Assembly: GCF_005938655.1 (NCBI RefSeq)
Contig: NZ_VCQT01000038.1
Span: 62,001 to 126,000, forward strand
Origin: Alloalcanivorax gelatiniphagus
GTDB lineage: Bacteria; Pseudomonadota; Gammaproteobacteria; Pseudomonadales; Alcanivoracaceae
Reading direction: 5' to 3'
Length of the DNA stretch: 64,000 bases
Each line of letters opens with the position of its first letter. The first letter of the stretch is position 1. Under the pieces are notes generated by a model that did not search any database, had not been told where the DNA came from, and was given only the letters and a program-made list of their open reading frames with translations. This document shows positions 26,529 through 36,054 of the stretch, in pieces. The translations under genes and the position numbers were made by a program.

Positions 26529-27680
26529 ATGAAGCCGCTTTTTCTGTTATTTCTGATCCTGCCCGTGCTGGCCCGGGCGGAGCCACCCAGCGAAGCCGAC
26601 CTGGACAAGCTCAAGGACCGTATCGAGACCCTGTCCGCCGAGCAACAGCGCGAGGCGGAGCAGCGCGACGACCTGCAAACCCGCCTGCGGGAAACCGAGA
26701 CCCGGGTGGGCGAGCTGGCCCGGGAGGGCCGCCGGCTGGAGCGGGAAGCCGCCGAGGCCCGCCAGCGCCTGGAACGGGTGGAAGCCGACCAGGCGCGGCT
26801 GGCGGCGGAGAAAAAGACCCAGCTGGACTGGCTGGCGCGCACCGTGCGCGCCAGCTACCAGAGCGGCCGGGAAGCACGCATCAAGCTGCTGCTCAACCAG
26901 GAAGAACCGGAGCGCATCGCCCGGCTGCTGCGCTATCAGGAGTATTTCCAGCGCGCCCGCACCGACCGGCTGGCCTCCCTGGAGGGGGAACTGGTGGAAC
27001 TGCGCCGGGTGGCCGAGCAGGTGGCCACCGCCCGCGCCGACCTGCTGGACCGGCGCACCCGGCTGGCGGACAGCAAAAAGGAGCTGGAAGCGGCCTCCAA
27101 ACAGCGTGAGCAGGCCCTGGCCAAGCTGGACCGCTCGATCAAACAGCGCGGCGGCGACATCGACCGTCTCAAGGCCGACCAGCAGCGCCTGGAAAAACTG
27201 CTCGCCGACATGCAGCGCAGCATGCCCTCGATCCCGCCGGCGGACCGCGGCGAGCCGTTCGGCAGCCTGGCCGGCAAACTGCCCTGGCCGGTGCCCGGGC
27301 AGGTGGTATCCAGCTTCCATTCCGCCCGCGAGGGCAAGCTGCGCTGGGAAGGGGTGGTACTGGCCGCCCGCGAGGGCGCGCCGGTGCGCGCCATCCACCC
27401 GGGCCGGGTGGTGTTCGCCGACTGGATGCGCGGCTATGGCCTGCTCACCATCGTCGACCACGGCGGCGGCTATCTGACGCTGTACGGCTATGCCCAGAGC
27501 CTGCTCCGCGATGTGGGCGAATGGGTGGCGGCCGGTGATACCCTGGCGCTGGCGGGACGTTCCGGCGGCAACGCCAGCAGCGGCCTGTACTTCGAAATCC
27601 GCCGCAAGGGCGAGGTGGTGAACCCGGCGCGCTGGTGCGACCGCCGTGTTACACTGCCGCCCATTGCCCGCAATGACTGA
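26529..27680 (+). CDS. envC: Murein hydrolase activator EnvC
   Basis: 383 residues with a signal peptide (MKPLFLLFLILPVLARA). A long coiled coil (about 20-240, rich in E, R, Q) is followed by a LytM domain in which the zinc ligands are lost: WEGVVLAAREG and LYGYAQSLL replace the usual GxDF and HxH. The same degenerate pattern occurs in Escherichia coli EnvC, which activates amidases AmiA/AmiB at the division site with FtsEX. It starts an envC-ctp-yibQ gene run. Confidence 0.93.
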   Translation: MKPLFLLFLILPVLARAEPPSEADLDKLKDRIETLSAEQQREAEQRDDLQTRLRETETRVGELAREGRRLEREAAEARQRLERVEADQARLAAEKKTQLDWLARTVRASYQSGREARIKLLLNQEEPERIARLLRYQEYFQRARTDRLASLEGELVELRRVAEQVATARADLLDRRTRLADSKKELEAASKQREQALAKLDRSIKQRGGDIDRLKADQQRLEKLLADMQRSMPSIPPADRGEPFGSLAGKLPWPVPGQVVSSFHSAREGKLRWEGVVLAAREGAPVRAIHPGRVVFADWMRGYGLLTIVDHGGGYLTLYGYAQSLLRDVGEWVAAGDTLALAGRSGGNASSGLYFEIRRKGEVVNPARWCDRRVTLPPIARND

Positions 27681-27716
27681 CACGCCCCCGGACGGGCGCC
27701 CGAATTGGGGAAACAC

Positions 27717-29036
27717 ATGCTGAAAACCTCCCGCCTTCTGCTGCGCTTCGCGCTGGTGACCCTGGTGTTCATCGCCCCGACCAGCCAGGCCAAGGACCCG
27801 CAAACCGACCAGCAGGCCGAACAGGATGGCGTGCCGGTCACCGAGCTGCGGGCCTTCGCCGAAGTGCTGGAACGGGTGCGCGGCGCCTATGTGCAGGACG
27901 TGGACGAGAAGGCGCTGATCCAGGCGGCGATTCGCGGCATGCTGATGGAGCTGGACCCGCACTCCGCCTACCTGACCCCGGACCAGTTCGAGGACCTGCA
28001 GTCCAGCACCACCGGCGAGTTCGGCGGCCTGGGGCTGGAGGTGACCATGGAAGACGGCTTCGTCAAGGTGGTGGCGCCGATTGACGGCTCCCCGGCCAGC
28101 GCCGCCGGGCTGCAGGCCGGCGACCTGATCCTCAAGATCGATGACACCTTCACCAAGGGCCTGGGCCTGGCCGACGCGGTGGAGCTGATGCGCGGCGCGG
28201 CCGGCACCGAGGTGACCCTGTCGGTGCTCAGCCAAGGCGACGAGAAACCCCGGGCGGTGACCCTGAAACGCGACCGCATCCAGGTGGAAAGCGTGAAAAG
28301 CGAGATGCTGGAACCGGGCTACGGTTACCTGCGCATCTCCCAGTTCCAGAGCCGCACCGGCCAGGACGCCCGCCGGGCCCTGGAGAATCTGGCCACCGAC
28401 GGCCAGCTGCGCGGCCTGATCCTGGATCTGCGCAACAACCCGGGCGGCGTGCTCGGCGGCGCCGTGGAAGTGGCCGACCTGTTCCTTAACCGGGGGCTGA
28501 TCGTCTACACCCAGGGCCGCGACCCGGAAAGCCGCACCGACTACAGCGCCACCCCCGGCGATCTGCTCGGCGGCCTGCCGCTGGTGGTGCTGGTCAACGG
28601 CGGCTCCGCCTCGGCCTCGGAAATCGTCGCCGGCGCCCTGCAGGACCAGGGCCGCGCGGTGGTGGTGGGCACCCGCACCTTCGGCAAGGGCTCGGTGCAG
28701 ACGGTGCTGCCGATCAGCGGTGACGCGGCACTGAAGCTGACCACCGCGCGCTATTACACCCCCAACGGCCGCTCCATCCAGGCCGACGGCATCCACCCGG
28801 ACATTCCGGTGCAGGTGGCCAGCGTGGAACTGCTGCAGGAGAACCGCCCCCGGGAATCGGACCTGCCCCACCACCTGATCAACCAGCGTGACGAGGACGA
28901 CCAGGCCGCCAGCCAGGAGGCACCGCTGGCCAGCCGCGACTATCCCCTGTCCCAGGCACTGTCGATTCTCAAGGGCATCAATCTGGCGGAACGCCGGGCC
29001 CAGAGCGGCAGCGACGCCTCAGCCGAACAACGGTGA
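27717..29036 (+). CDS. ctpA: C-terminal processing serine protease (S41)
   Basis: 439 residues from an ATG behind TTGGGG (a TTG four codons earlier is possible). Signal peptide (ending SQA), PDZ domain (about 95-180), and the S41 catalytic region with the serine in GGSASASEIVAG and the lysine in GTRTFGKGSVQ. Such proteases trim or degrade periplasmic substrates; the Pseudomonas homologue next to envC degrades cell-wall hydrolases. The stop overlaps the start of the next gene. Confidence 0.93.
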   Translation: MLKTSRLLLRFALVTLVFIAPTSQAKDPQTDQQAEQDGVPVTELRAFAEVLERVRGAYVQDVDEKALIQAAIRGMLMELDPHSAYLTPDQFEDLQSSTTGEFGGLGLEVTMEDGFVKVVAPIDGSPASAAGLQAGDLILKIDDTFTKGLGLADAVELMRGAAGTEVTLSVLSQGDEKPRAVTLKRDRIQVESVKSEMLEPGYGYLRISQFQSRTGQDARRALENLATDGQLRGLILDLRNNPGGVLGGAVEVADLFLNRGLIVYTQGRDPESRTDYSATPGDLLGGLPLVVLVNGGSASASEIVAGALQDQGRAVVVGTRTFGKGSVQTVLPISGDAALKLTTARYYTPNGRSIQADGIHPDIPVQVASVELLQENRPRESDLPHHLINQRDEDDQAASQEAPLASRDYPLSQALSILKGINLAERRAQSGSDASAEQR

Positions 29037-29800
29037 GGCGCGCCGCCACCCGGGTGGCGGCGCTGTGTCTGATGCTGTTGGCCGTTCCGGCCACGGCGGC
29101 GCCGCGCATTGCCATCATCATTGACGATCTGGGCTACAACCGGGCCGCCGGCGAAGCGGTGCTGGCGCTGCCGGCGCCGGTGACCTGCGCGGTGATCCCA
29201 AGCACGCCCCATGGTCAGCGACTCGGCCGGCAGGCCGCCGCCGCCGGCAAGGAAGTGATGATCCATCTGCCCATGGCCGCCCTGGACGCCCGCCGGCTGG
29301 ACCCCGGCGCGCTCCAGGAAGGCATGAGCGAAGCGCGCATCGGCACCGTGCTGGACCAGGCCCAGCGGGCGCTGCCCGCCGCCCGAGGCGTCAATAATCA
29401 TATGGGCAGCGCGCTCACCGCCGAGGCGGAACCCATGCGGCGCCTGATGGACCAGCTCCGCCAACGGCATCTCTACTTCGTCGACAGCCGCACCAACGCC
29501 GCCACCGTGGCCGAGTACAGCGCCCGCCAGGCCGGGGTGGCCACCGGCCGCCGGGATGTGTTTCTGGACAACCGGCGCGACCTGACGCACATCAACGCCC
29601 AGTTCAACCAGCTGCTGCGGCTGGCCCGGCGCCGGGGCCATGCCATCGCCATCGGCCATCCCTATCCGGAAACCCTGGACTACCTGCAGCAGGTACTGCC
29701 GTTGATGGAGCAGACCGGCATCCGCGTGGTGCCGGTGTCGGAACTGCTGGCCGCCCCGGTGGCCACCGCCGACGCCACGCCCTACGGCGTGGCCCGGTAG
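29033..29800 (+). CDS. YibQ-like divergent polysaccharide deacetylase
   Basis: 255 residues from a GTG overlapping the ctp stop. A signal peptide (ending ATAA) leads into a NodB-like fold with IAIIIDDLGYN, VIPSTPHG, MIHLPMAA and FVDSRTNAATVA, the pattern of the YibQ/DUF610 family. The metal ligands of true deacetylases are partly changed, so activity is uncertain. The family always travels with envC and ctp, which suggests a cell-wall role. Confidence 0.88.
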   Translation: MRRAATRVAALCLMLLAVPATAAPRIAIIIDDLGYNRAAGEAVLALPAPVTCAVIPSTPHGQRLGRQAAAAGKEVMIHLPMAALDARRLDPGALQEGMSEARIGTVLDQAQRALPAARGVNNHMGSALTAEAEPMRRLMDQLRQRHLYFVDSRTNAATVAEYSARQAGVATGRRDVFLDNRRDLTHINAQFNQLLRLARRRGHAIAIGHPYPETLDYLQQVLPLMEQTGIRVVPVSELLAAPVATADATPYGVAR

Positions 29801-29806
29801 GCCCGC

Positions 29807-30568
29807 TCAGGAACGGCCCAGGCCGGTGAGCCGGCCATAGCCGATCATCAGGAACCCGAACAGGAACATCAGCACCCCGTACACCGCCGCCGGCACCGAC
29901 ATGGCGTCGGAATGCAGCAGGGTCAGGGTCACCATCAGCCCCAGGGTGCCGTTCTTGATGCCCAGCTCAATGGCCACGGTGAACGCCTGGGGCCGGCTCA
30001 GGCCGATCAACCGGCCGCCCACCATGCCCAGCACCAGCAACCCGAACACACTGACCAGCTTCTCGCCTTTCTCCGCCCAGTGGCGTTTGAAATGACGAAT
30101 GGTCATGCCGATGGCCACCGGAATCAGAATGATCACCAGCAGGGTGAGGATGGTGCGCAGCACCGGCAGCTCAAGCACCTGGCTGCTGTCCTGGAAGTGG
30201 CCCAGGGCCCAGCTGGTGAACATGGGCAGGGTGACGATGGTGATCAGGCTGGCGGCCACGGTGAGCACGATGGACAGGGCCACGTCGCCACGGCCGAGAA
30301 AGGCGAACAGATTGGAAGTGGTGCCGCCGGGGCAGGCGGCGATGATCACCAGCCCCACCGCCAGGGCCGGCGAAAGATCCAGGCTCACCGCCAGGCCCAC
30401 GCCCACCAGCGGCAGCAGCAGAATCTGCGCCACCAGGCCGAACAGGGTGGCGCGGGGGGCCACCAGCACTTCGCGGAAATCCCGGGGGGTGAGCGTGAGG
30501 CCCATGCCCACCATGATCAGAAACAGGGCGGCGGGCAATCCCACGGAAATCAGAGCGGCCTGGTCCAT
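29807..30568 (-). CDS. Bile acid:sodium symporter (BASS) family transporter
   Basis: 253 residues, about eight to nine transmembrane helices, with the family patterns GMGLTLTPRDFREVL and ACPGGTTSNLFAFLGRGDVALS, which hold the substrate and sodium sites. Members move organic anions such as pantoate or pyruvate with sodium; the substrate here is not known. ATG behind GAGGAAGG. The gene is convergent with the deacetylase, only six bases away. Confidence 0.88.
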   Translation of the reverse strand: MDQAALISVGLPAALFLIMVGMGLTLTPRDFREVLVAPRATLFGLVAQILLLPLVGVGLAVSLDLSPALAVGLVIIAACPGGTTSNLFAFLGRGDVALSIVLTVAASLITIVTLPMFTSWALGHFQDSSQVLELPVLRTILTLLVIILIPVAIGMTIRHFKRHWAEKGEKLVSVFGLLVLGMVGGRLIGLSRPQAFTVAIELGIKNGTLGLMVTLTLLHSDAMSVPAAVYGVLMFLFGFLMIGYGRLTGLGRS

Positions 30569-30635
30569 ACGTCCTTCCTCATTGTTATTTTCGGAACGAT
30601 CGTACCTTAGCCGCCCTGCTCCGGCTATTGCCGGC

Positions 30636-31475
30636 CTACTGGCTCTGGCGCTTGCCGTTGCGATAGTGGGTGACGCGGCGCTCCCCGTCTTCGGTGGTGA
30701 ACATTTGCTCGCCGTCCAGCTGGTAATCGGGCAACAGATAGCGGTCCCGCTGTTTCAGCTCGCCGTTCTCGTCGAAACGCTCCCGCAGCAACCATTCGCC
30801 GTCCCGGTCGGAGGTGACCCGCCTCACCAGGTTCTCGTTCTTGAAATGCTCGGTGATCTGAACCCGGTCGTTGGCCAACGACCGGGCCAGGAGGTTGCCC
30901 TGGGGATCGTAGGTCAGACGCACATCCTCCAGGCCACCCTGTTCGGCGGGGTGGGTGTAAATCAGTGCCACCAAGGACCCGTCCTCCCGGTAGCGCTTTT
31001 CCCGCAAGGTCTGGTCACCTTTATCCGGGAGCACCTCCATGGACAGGCTGCCGTCCTGATGGAAGGCCTTGATCACCTCGTAGCCCCCTGGCTGGTAGTG
31101 ACGAATTTCCCGAAGGTTGCCGTTCTTCCAGTAGAAGCGGGCTTCGCCGGTGACCGCGCCCCGGTCGTTGTAACGGCCCTCCAGCTCCACCTCGCCATTA
31201 TCGTGGTAGTAGGTGAAAGGGCCCCGCCGGTTGGGATTGTCCAGCAACAGCAGCGCCCCCGGGTCAGCCACATAGCTTTCAAAAAACACCTGGCCGTCGG
31301 GCCTGTCGATCACCACCCGCCAACCCTGCTCCGTTTCCTTGAGGGGCCAGTGCAACAGAAAGACCGGCTCCCCGTCGGTGAAGAACCAATCCCGGTTCAG
31401 GGCCCGCTGGTCGGCGGCGGCGGTGGTGCTGATCAGCACGGCCATCAGGCCGGCGAGCATTGGCAAACGAAACAT
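30636..31475 (-). CDS. MORN/YwqK-repeat secreted protein (short paralogue)
   Basis: 279 residues with a signal peptide (ending TTAAA). The rest is built of repeated two-strand units of the MORN_2/YwqK kind, such as YYHDNGEVELEGRYNDRG, YWKNGNLREIRHYQPG and HQDGSLSMEVLPDKG. It aligns along its whole length with the N-terminal half of the next gene upstream, so the two arose by duplication. No function is known for secreted proteins of this kind; an antitoxin label sometimes given to YwqK is not supported here. Confidence 0.75.
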   Translation of the reverse strand: MFRLPMLAGLMAVLISTTAAADQRALNRDWFFTDGEPVFLLHWPLKETEQGWRVVIDRPDGQVFFESYVADPGALLLLDNPNRRGPFTYYHDNGEVELEGRYNDRGAVTGEARFYWKNGNLREIRHYQPGGYEVIKAFHQDGSLSMEVLPDKGDQTLREKRYREDGSLVALIYTHPAEQGGLEDVRLTYDPQGNLLARSLANDRVQITEHFKNENLVRRVTSDRDGEWLLRERFDENGELKQRDRYLLPDYQLDGEQMFTTEDGERRVTHYRNGKRQSQ

Positions 31476-31490
31476 GGCGAGCCTCCCTGG

Positions 31491-33284
31491 CTATTGCGGT
31501 GAGTGGGACTGCATCAGGTATTCCCAGGTGTTGTTGCGCCGCATCGGAAAGCCGATCCAGCCGGCCCGGGGCTTACGGGCATGGCGCGGCTCGCCGGCCT
31601 CGGCGGTGTCACCGGGCCCGGCCAGGCCCACCAGCTCGGTGAACCAGGTGGCGCCGTTATCCAGCAGTTGCCCGGCGGGACGGCCCAGCAGGTTCGGGTC
31701 GCCGGATTCCAGGTGTGCCTTGAGCACCACCCGGCCGGCCTCCGGTGCGTACCACAGCAGTTCCCGGGTGAAGCCGTCCACCTGGCCGTCGCCGCCGTTC
31801 TTGATGCGCTCCAGCCCGCCGCCTTCGCCGCTGGCCTGATCCTTGCGCCAGGCGATGTCGCGGCTGATGCGCAGGGTCTTGAAGGTGCCGGCGCCGACCC
31901 GGATGGTTTCCACCGCGCTCACCGTGCTGGTGGTCTCGGTGCGATAGCGGTACTGCCAGTGGGCGCCGTCCGAGGCCGGTATCTTGACGGTTTCCTCGGT
32001 GCGGTAGCGCCACACGTCGCCGGGATGCAGGGGAAAGCGCAGCATGGGCCCGTTCTTTTCATCCACCGGCTGGTAGCGCTGGGTGTCCTCTTCCAGGGAG
32101 GCTTCGCCGTCGCCCACCTGGTAGCGGGCCCGGCCGCCGTCCTTTTCGGTGAGGGTGAGCGCCACCGGCTCGGCGTCGTTGAACTGGTACAGCCAGGTGG
32201 TGCCCGCCTCCGGCAGGGTGCGCGCCACTTCCTGGAACGCCTCCGGCACCGTGGGTTTGCCGTCGTCATCGTGGGCCACCAGATCGGCGCCGATTTGATA
32301 GGCGCCCTGGTACTCGCCCTTGTCGTCATAGCGGGTCACCGTCACCTGGCCGCTGTCCGGGTCCACCTCGAACCAGTGGCCCACCGGCTGGTCGTTCCGG
32401 TAGAAGCCCCGGGCCAGCCAGGTGTCGCCGCGTCGGCGGGAGAACTCTCCCTCCCGCTTGCCGTCGCGATAGTGATCCACCTGGCGCACGCCATCGTCGT
32501 CGGTGAAAATCTGCTCGCCGTCCTGTTGGTATTCCGGCAACAAACGGCGCTCCCGGGACACCAGCTCGCCGTCCTCGTTGAAGCGCTCGCGGACCGACCA
32601 GGTGTCCGCCAGATCCGTGGTCAACCGTTCCACCACCCGGCCGTCTTTCAGCTGCTCACTGATATGGGTGTCGTCGTCCGTCACCCGGCGCCGGGTCAGC
32701 TCGCCATCCGCGTCATAGCTCAGTTGCACCTGGCGGACACCGCCGCCGTCCGCCGGTTCGGAGTATTCGCTCAGCATCAGCGAGCCGTCTTCCCGGTACC
32801 GTTTCATGCGGGCGCTGCGCTCGCCCTTGTCCGGCAGATTTTCCAGGGCCACGCTGCCGTCCTCATGGAAGCCCTTGAGCACCCGATAGCCGCTGGGTTT
32901 GAAGTCACGGACTTCGCGCACCTGCCCGTTCTCCCAATAAAGGGTGGCGCGGCCGTCGATCCGGCCCTGGTCGCTGTAGCTCCCCTCCATGCGCGGCTGC
33001 CCGTTGTCGTAGTAGTAGACGAAGGGACCGCGCCGGTTGCTGTCATCGAGCAGCTCGTCCGCCTTGGGGTCGGCCACCTGCCCCTCGAAGTAGAGGGTGC
33101 CGTCGGCCTTGTCGATCACCACCCGCCAGCCGTCCTCCGCCTGTTCCAGCGGCCAATGCAGCTGGTAATAGGGCTGGTCATCGGTGAACAGCATGTTGCC
33201 GTCCAGGGCGCGGGTATCGGCGCCGGCCAGGCCGCAGAGCAGCAGCGCCAGCAGGCCGACCAGAATCGGGGAAGGCTGGGTCAT
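31491..33284 (-). CDS. MORN/YwqK-repeat protein with extra C-terminal domain (long paralogue)
   Basis: 597 residues from the ATG behind AAGGATTGCCC; a longer frame was not used. Signal peptide (MTQPSPILVGLLALLLCGLAGA), MORN-like repeats to about residue 310, then a second domain (about 360-560) with GDVWRYRTEETVKIP, VGAGTFKTLRISRDI and LWYAPEAGRVVLKAH. This second domain looks like DUF3108-type or TapB-like envelope domains, although that is only a resemblance. It is cotranscribed with its short paralogue (15-base gap). Confidence 0.75.
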   Translation of the reverse strand: MTQPSPILVGLLALLLCGLAGADTRALDGNMLFTDDQPYYQLHWPLEQAEDGWRVVIDKADGTLYFEGQVADPKADELLDDSNRRGPFVYYYDNGQPRMEGSYSDQGRIDGRATLYWENGQVREVRDFKPSGYRVLKGFHEDGSVALENLPDKGERSARMKRYREDGSLMLSEYSEPADGGGVRQVQLSYDADGELTRRRVTDDDTHISEQLKDGRVVERLTTDLADTWSVRERFNEDGELVSRERRLLPEYQQDGEQIFTDDDGVRQVDHYRDGKREGEFSRRRGDTWLARGFYRNDQPVGHWFEVDPDSGQVTVTRYDDKGEYQGAYQIGADLVAHDDDGKPTVPEAFQEVARTLPEAGTTWLYQFNDAEPVALTLTEKDGGRARYQVGDGEASLEEDTQRYQPVDEKNGPMLRFPLHPGDVWRYRTEETVKIPASDGAHWQYRYRTETTSTVSAVETIRVGAGTFKTLRISRDIAWRKDQASGEGGGLERIKNGGDGQVDGFTRELLWYAPEAGRVVLKAHLESGDPNLLGRPAGQLLDNGATWFTELVGLAGPGDTAEAGEPRHARKPRAGWIGFPMRRNNTWEYLMQSHSPQ

Positions 33285-33417
33285 GGGCAATCCTTGCAGA
33301 ACGTGTTTCATCGGTGGGTCCGGCGGCATCATCCAAAACGCTTGAAGGTGCAGGGTACCGTCTTCCTGAGTCAGCGCCGTGCGCCCATCGACAAGATCAG
33401 CATTCGCCCGGGCGGGC

Positions 33418-33831
33418 CTATGGCTGCACCTTGCCGCGCAGGGCCTTGGTCTGGCCGTGCCGGGTTTTCTTGTCCATGCGTTTGTTGCGGGCGGCCTTGG
33501 AGGGCTTGGTGGGTTTGCGCTTCTTGCGCTCCACGGTGGCGCTCTGGATCAGATCGCGCAGGCGCTCCAGGGCGTCGTCCAGGTTCTTTTCCTGGGTGCG
33601 GAAGCGTTGCGCCTTGATCACCACCACGCCGTCGCCGGTGATGCGGCGGTCGGACAGGGCCAGCAGGCGCTCCTTGTAGAACTCGGGCAGGGAGGAGGCG
33701 CCGATGTCGAAGCGCAGATGCACGGCGGACGCCACCTTGTTGACGTTCTGGCCGCCGGCGCCCTGGGCACGGATCGCCTGCCACTCGATCTCCGCTTCCG
33801 GGATGGTCACGTTGTTGGAGATTTTCAGCAT
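33418..33831 (-). CDS. arfB: Alternative ribosome-rescue factor ArfB
   Basis: 137 residues, a release-factor-like peptidyl-tRNA hydrolase with the catalytic GGQ in RAQGAGGQNVNKV (about residues 23-35) and the basic tail (ERKKRKPTKPSKAARNKRM) that enters the empty mRNA channel. It frees stalled non-stop ribosomes. It has no partner gene here. Confidence 0.94.
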   Translation of the reverse strand: MLKISNNVTIPEAEIEWQAIRAQGAGGQNVNKVASAVHLRFDIGASSLPEFYKERLLALSDRRITGDGVVVIKAQRFRTQEKNLDDALERLRDLIQSATVERKKRKPTKPSKAARNKRMDKKTRHGQTKALRGKVQP

Positions 33832-33862
33832 GGTTGTTCCTTGCAGTGCCAGTGTCTCGAGG

Positions 33863-33935
33863 ATCGCGGCTGAAGCGGAGCGCCGCCCGGCCGCTCCTAC
33901 GGAGCCGTCGTCGTAGGAGCGGCTTTAGCCGCGAT
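33863..33935. repeat. REP locus 4 (expanded unit plus standard unit)
   Basis: An expanded unit 33863-33900 (ATCGCGGCTGAAGCGG with insert AGCGCCGCCCGGCC before GCTCCTAC) and a standard inverted unit 33913-33935. The latter contains the stop codon of the YaiI-family gene. Confidence 0.88.
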
Positions 33936-34383
33936 TGGCCCGGGCCAGAAACCGATCAAGCGCGTTGGCGAAGGTCTGCACGTCGCTCTTGCTCAGCGAC
34001 GAAGGTCCGCCGGTCTGCATCCCGGTGGAGCGCAGCTCCTCCATGAAATCCCGGCGCCCCAGGTGTTCGCGGATGCTCTCCGCATCATAAAGGGTGCCAC
34101 GGGGATTAAGGGCGGTGCCACCGTTCTCCACCACCCGGGCGGCCAGCGGAATGTCGCCGGTGATCACCAGATCCCCGGCGTTGACCTGGTCGGCGATATG
34201 ATCGTCGGCCTTGTCGAACCCGGACGCCACCTGGGTGAAGCGGATGTGCGGCGAGCGGGGAATGCGGATGTGGTGGTTGGCCACCAGGGTGGTGGTGACG
34301 CCCAGGCGGTTGGCGGCGCGGAACAGCACATCCCGGATCACCGCCGGACAGGCGTCCGCGTCCACCCAGATATTGAACGCCAT
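33925..34383 (-). CDS. YaiI/YqxD (UPF0178) family protein
   Basis: 152 residues from the ATG behind AAGGAGG. The PIN-like UPF0178 fold is visible in MAFNIWVDADACP, the ARVVENGGTALNPRGTLY block and the F-A-N-A-L-D-R-F-L end. The aspartates at the N-terminus suggest a nuclease-like metal site, but no activity is known. The last residues ANRG and the TAA stop come from a REP element. Confidence 0.88.
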   Translation of the reverse strand: MAFNIWVDADACPAVIRDVLFRAANRLGVTTTLVANHHIRIPRSPHIRFTQVASGFDKADDHIADQVNAGDLVITGDIPLAARVVENGGTALNPRGTLYDAESIREHLGRRDFMEELRSTGMQTGGPSSLSKSDVQTFANALDRFLARANRG

Positions 34384-34418
34384 GGCGCCTCCTTGCTCGT
34401 TCTGCTCGCTGTTACCCG

Positions 34419-35192
34419 TCAAATCCGCATTTCGATGCCGGCCCGGGCCATGTAGTCCTTGGCCTCGGCGATGGAGTACTCGCCGAAGTGGAAAATCGAG
34501 GCCGCCAGCACCGCATCGGCGCCGCCTTGGATCACCCCGTCCACCAGGTGCTGCAGATTGCCGACGCCGCCGGAGGCGATCACCGGCACCGGCACCGCGT
34601 CGGAGATGCCCCGGGTGAGGGCGATATCGAAGCCATTCTTGGTGCCGTCCCGATCCATGCTGGTCAGCAGGATTTCACCGGCGCCGTAATCGGTCATCCG
34701 CGTGGCCCACTCGATGGCGTCAATGCCGGTGGGCTTGCGGCCGCCGTGGGTGAAGATTTCCCAGCGGTTGTTCTCGCTTTCGCCGCTGACCTTCTTGGCG
34801 TCGATGGCCACCACGATGCACTGGGAGCCAAACCGTTGCGCCGCCTCGCGCACGAATTCCGGGTCCTTCACCGCCGCCGAATTGATGCTGACCTTGTCGG
34901 CGCCGGCATTGAGCAGATTGCGGATGTCCTGCAGGGTGCGCACGCCGCCGCCCACGGTGAGCGGGATGAACACCTGGCTGGCCATGCGCTCCACGGTTTC
35001 CAGGGTGGTGTCCCGGTCCTGGTGGCTGGCGGTGATGTCCAGAAAGGTGATCTCGTCGGCGCCGGCTTCGTTATAGCGGCGCGCCACTTCCACCGGATCG
35101 CCGGCGTCACGGATCTCGACGAACTGCACGCCCTTGACCACCCGGCCGGCGTCCACGTCGAGACAGGGGATGATGCGTTTTGCCAACGTCAT
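34419..35192 (-). CDS. hisF: Imidazole glycerol phosphate synthase cyclase subunit HisF
   Basis: 257 residues, beta/alpha barrel starting [21 protein letters not shown], with catalytic aspartates in CLDVDAG and TSMDRDGT and the phosphate sites GGGVRT and ASGGVG. It uses ammonia from HisH to form the imidazole ring. It is separated from hisA by a REPIN; otherwise the order hisB-hisH-hisA-hisF is classical. Confidence 0.97.
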   Translation of the reverse strand: MTLAKRIIPCLDVDAGRVVKGVQFVEIRDAGDPVEVARRYNEAGADEITFLDITASHQDRDTTLETVERMASQVFIPLTVGGGVRTLQDIRNLLNAGADKVSINSAAVKDPEFVREAAQRFGSQCIVVAIDAKKVSGESENNRWEIFTHGGRKPTGIDAIEWATRMTDYGAGEILLTSMDRDGTKNGFDIALTRGISDAVPVPVIASGGVGNLQHLVDGVIQGGADAVLAASIFHFGEYSIAEAKDYMARAGIEMRI

Positions 35193-35212
35193 GTCGCGGC
35201 CTCCACATTAAT

Positions 35213-35267
35213 ATCGCGGCTGAAAGCCGCTCCTACGGCACCCTGTGGGAGCGGCTTCAGCCGCGAT
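35213..35267. repeat. REPIN 5 between hisA and hisF
   Basis: Inverted REP pair (35213-35235 and 35245-35267). The right unit contains the hisA stop codon (35257-35259), and the element splits an otherwise compact operon. Confidence 0.9.
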
Positions 35268-36003
35268 GGGTCGAAAGTTCGTCGGCCAGCGCCTGGCCCT
35301 TCTCGAAATCCAGGCTGCCTTCGTAGATGGCACGGCCGGTGATGGCGCCGGTGATGCCGGTGGCGCTGCTCTCGCAGAGATTGCGCACGTCTTCCAGGTC
35401 GGTGATGCCGCCGGAGGCGATCACCGGAATCGAGATCGCCTCGGCCAGCCGCTCGGTGGCTTCCACATTGACGCCCTGCAGCATGCCGTCGCGGCTGATG
35501 TCGGTGTAGACGATGGCGACCACGCCGTCGTCCTCGAACTGGCGGGCCAGATCCACCACATCAATATCGGTGACTTCCGCCCAGCCGTCGGTGGCCACCT
35601 TCCCGTCCTTGGCGTCCAGGCCGACGATGATATGGCCCGGGAACTGGCGGCACATATCCTTGACGAATTGCGGTTCCTTCACCGCCTTGGTGCCGATGAT
35701 CACCCATTGCACGCCGGCGTCCAGGTAGGCCTGGATGGTCTCGGCGCTACGGATACCGCCGCCGATCTGGATCGGCAGGCCGGGGTGGGCGCGGGCGATG
35801 GCGTTGACGATCTCGCCGTTCACCGGCTCGCCGGCGAAGGCGCCGTTCAGGTCCACCAGATGCAGGCGGCGGGCGCCCTTTTGCACCCAGAGGTCGGCCA
35901 CCGCCACCGGGTCCTCGGAAAACACCGTGTCATCGTCCATGCGGCCCTGTTTGAGGCGCACGCATTTGCCGTCCTTGAGGTCGATGGCGGGAATCAACTG
36001 CAT
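35257..36003 (-). CDS. hisA: Phosphoribosylformimino-5-aminoimidazole carboxamide ribotide isomerase HisA
   Basis: 248 residues, beta/alpha barrel: [48 protein letters not shown] and [11 protein letters not shown]. It catalyses the Amadori isomerisation before HisHF. The final THRG and TGA are encoded by REPIN 5, giving a slightly longer tail than usual. Confidence 0.97.
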   Translation of the reverse strand: MQLIPAIDLKDGKCVRLKQGRMDDDTVFSEDPVAVADLWVQKGARRLHLVDLNGAFAGEPVNGEIVNAIARAHPGLPIQIGGGIRSAETIQAYLDAGVQWVIIGTKAVKEPQFVKDMCRQFPGHIIVGLDAKDGKVATDGWAEVTDIDVVDLARQFEDDGVVAIVYTDISRDGMLQGVNVEATERLAEAISIPVIASGGITDLEDVRNLCESSATGITGAITGRAIYEGSLDFEKGQALADELSTHRG

Positions 36004-36054
36004 GGAGTTCTCTCTTTAAAATTCAGGGGCGTCAAAACAGGGGCGTCCGGCGGC

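Noticed and set aside
26529-27680. EnvC as an active M23 peptidase
   Set aside because: The zinc ligands are replaced (G-V-V-L and Y-G-Y), as in known EnvC activators.
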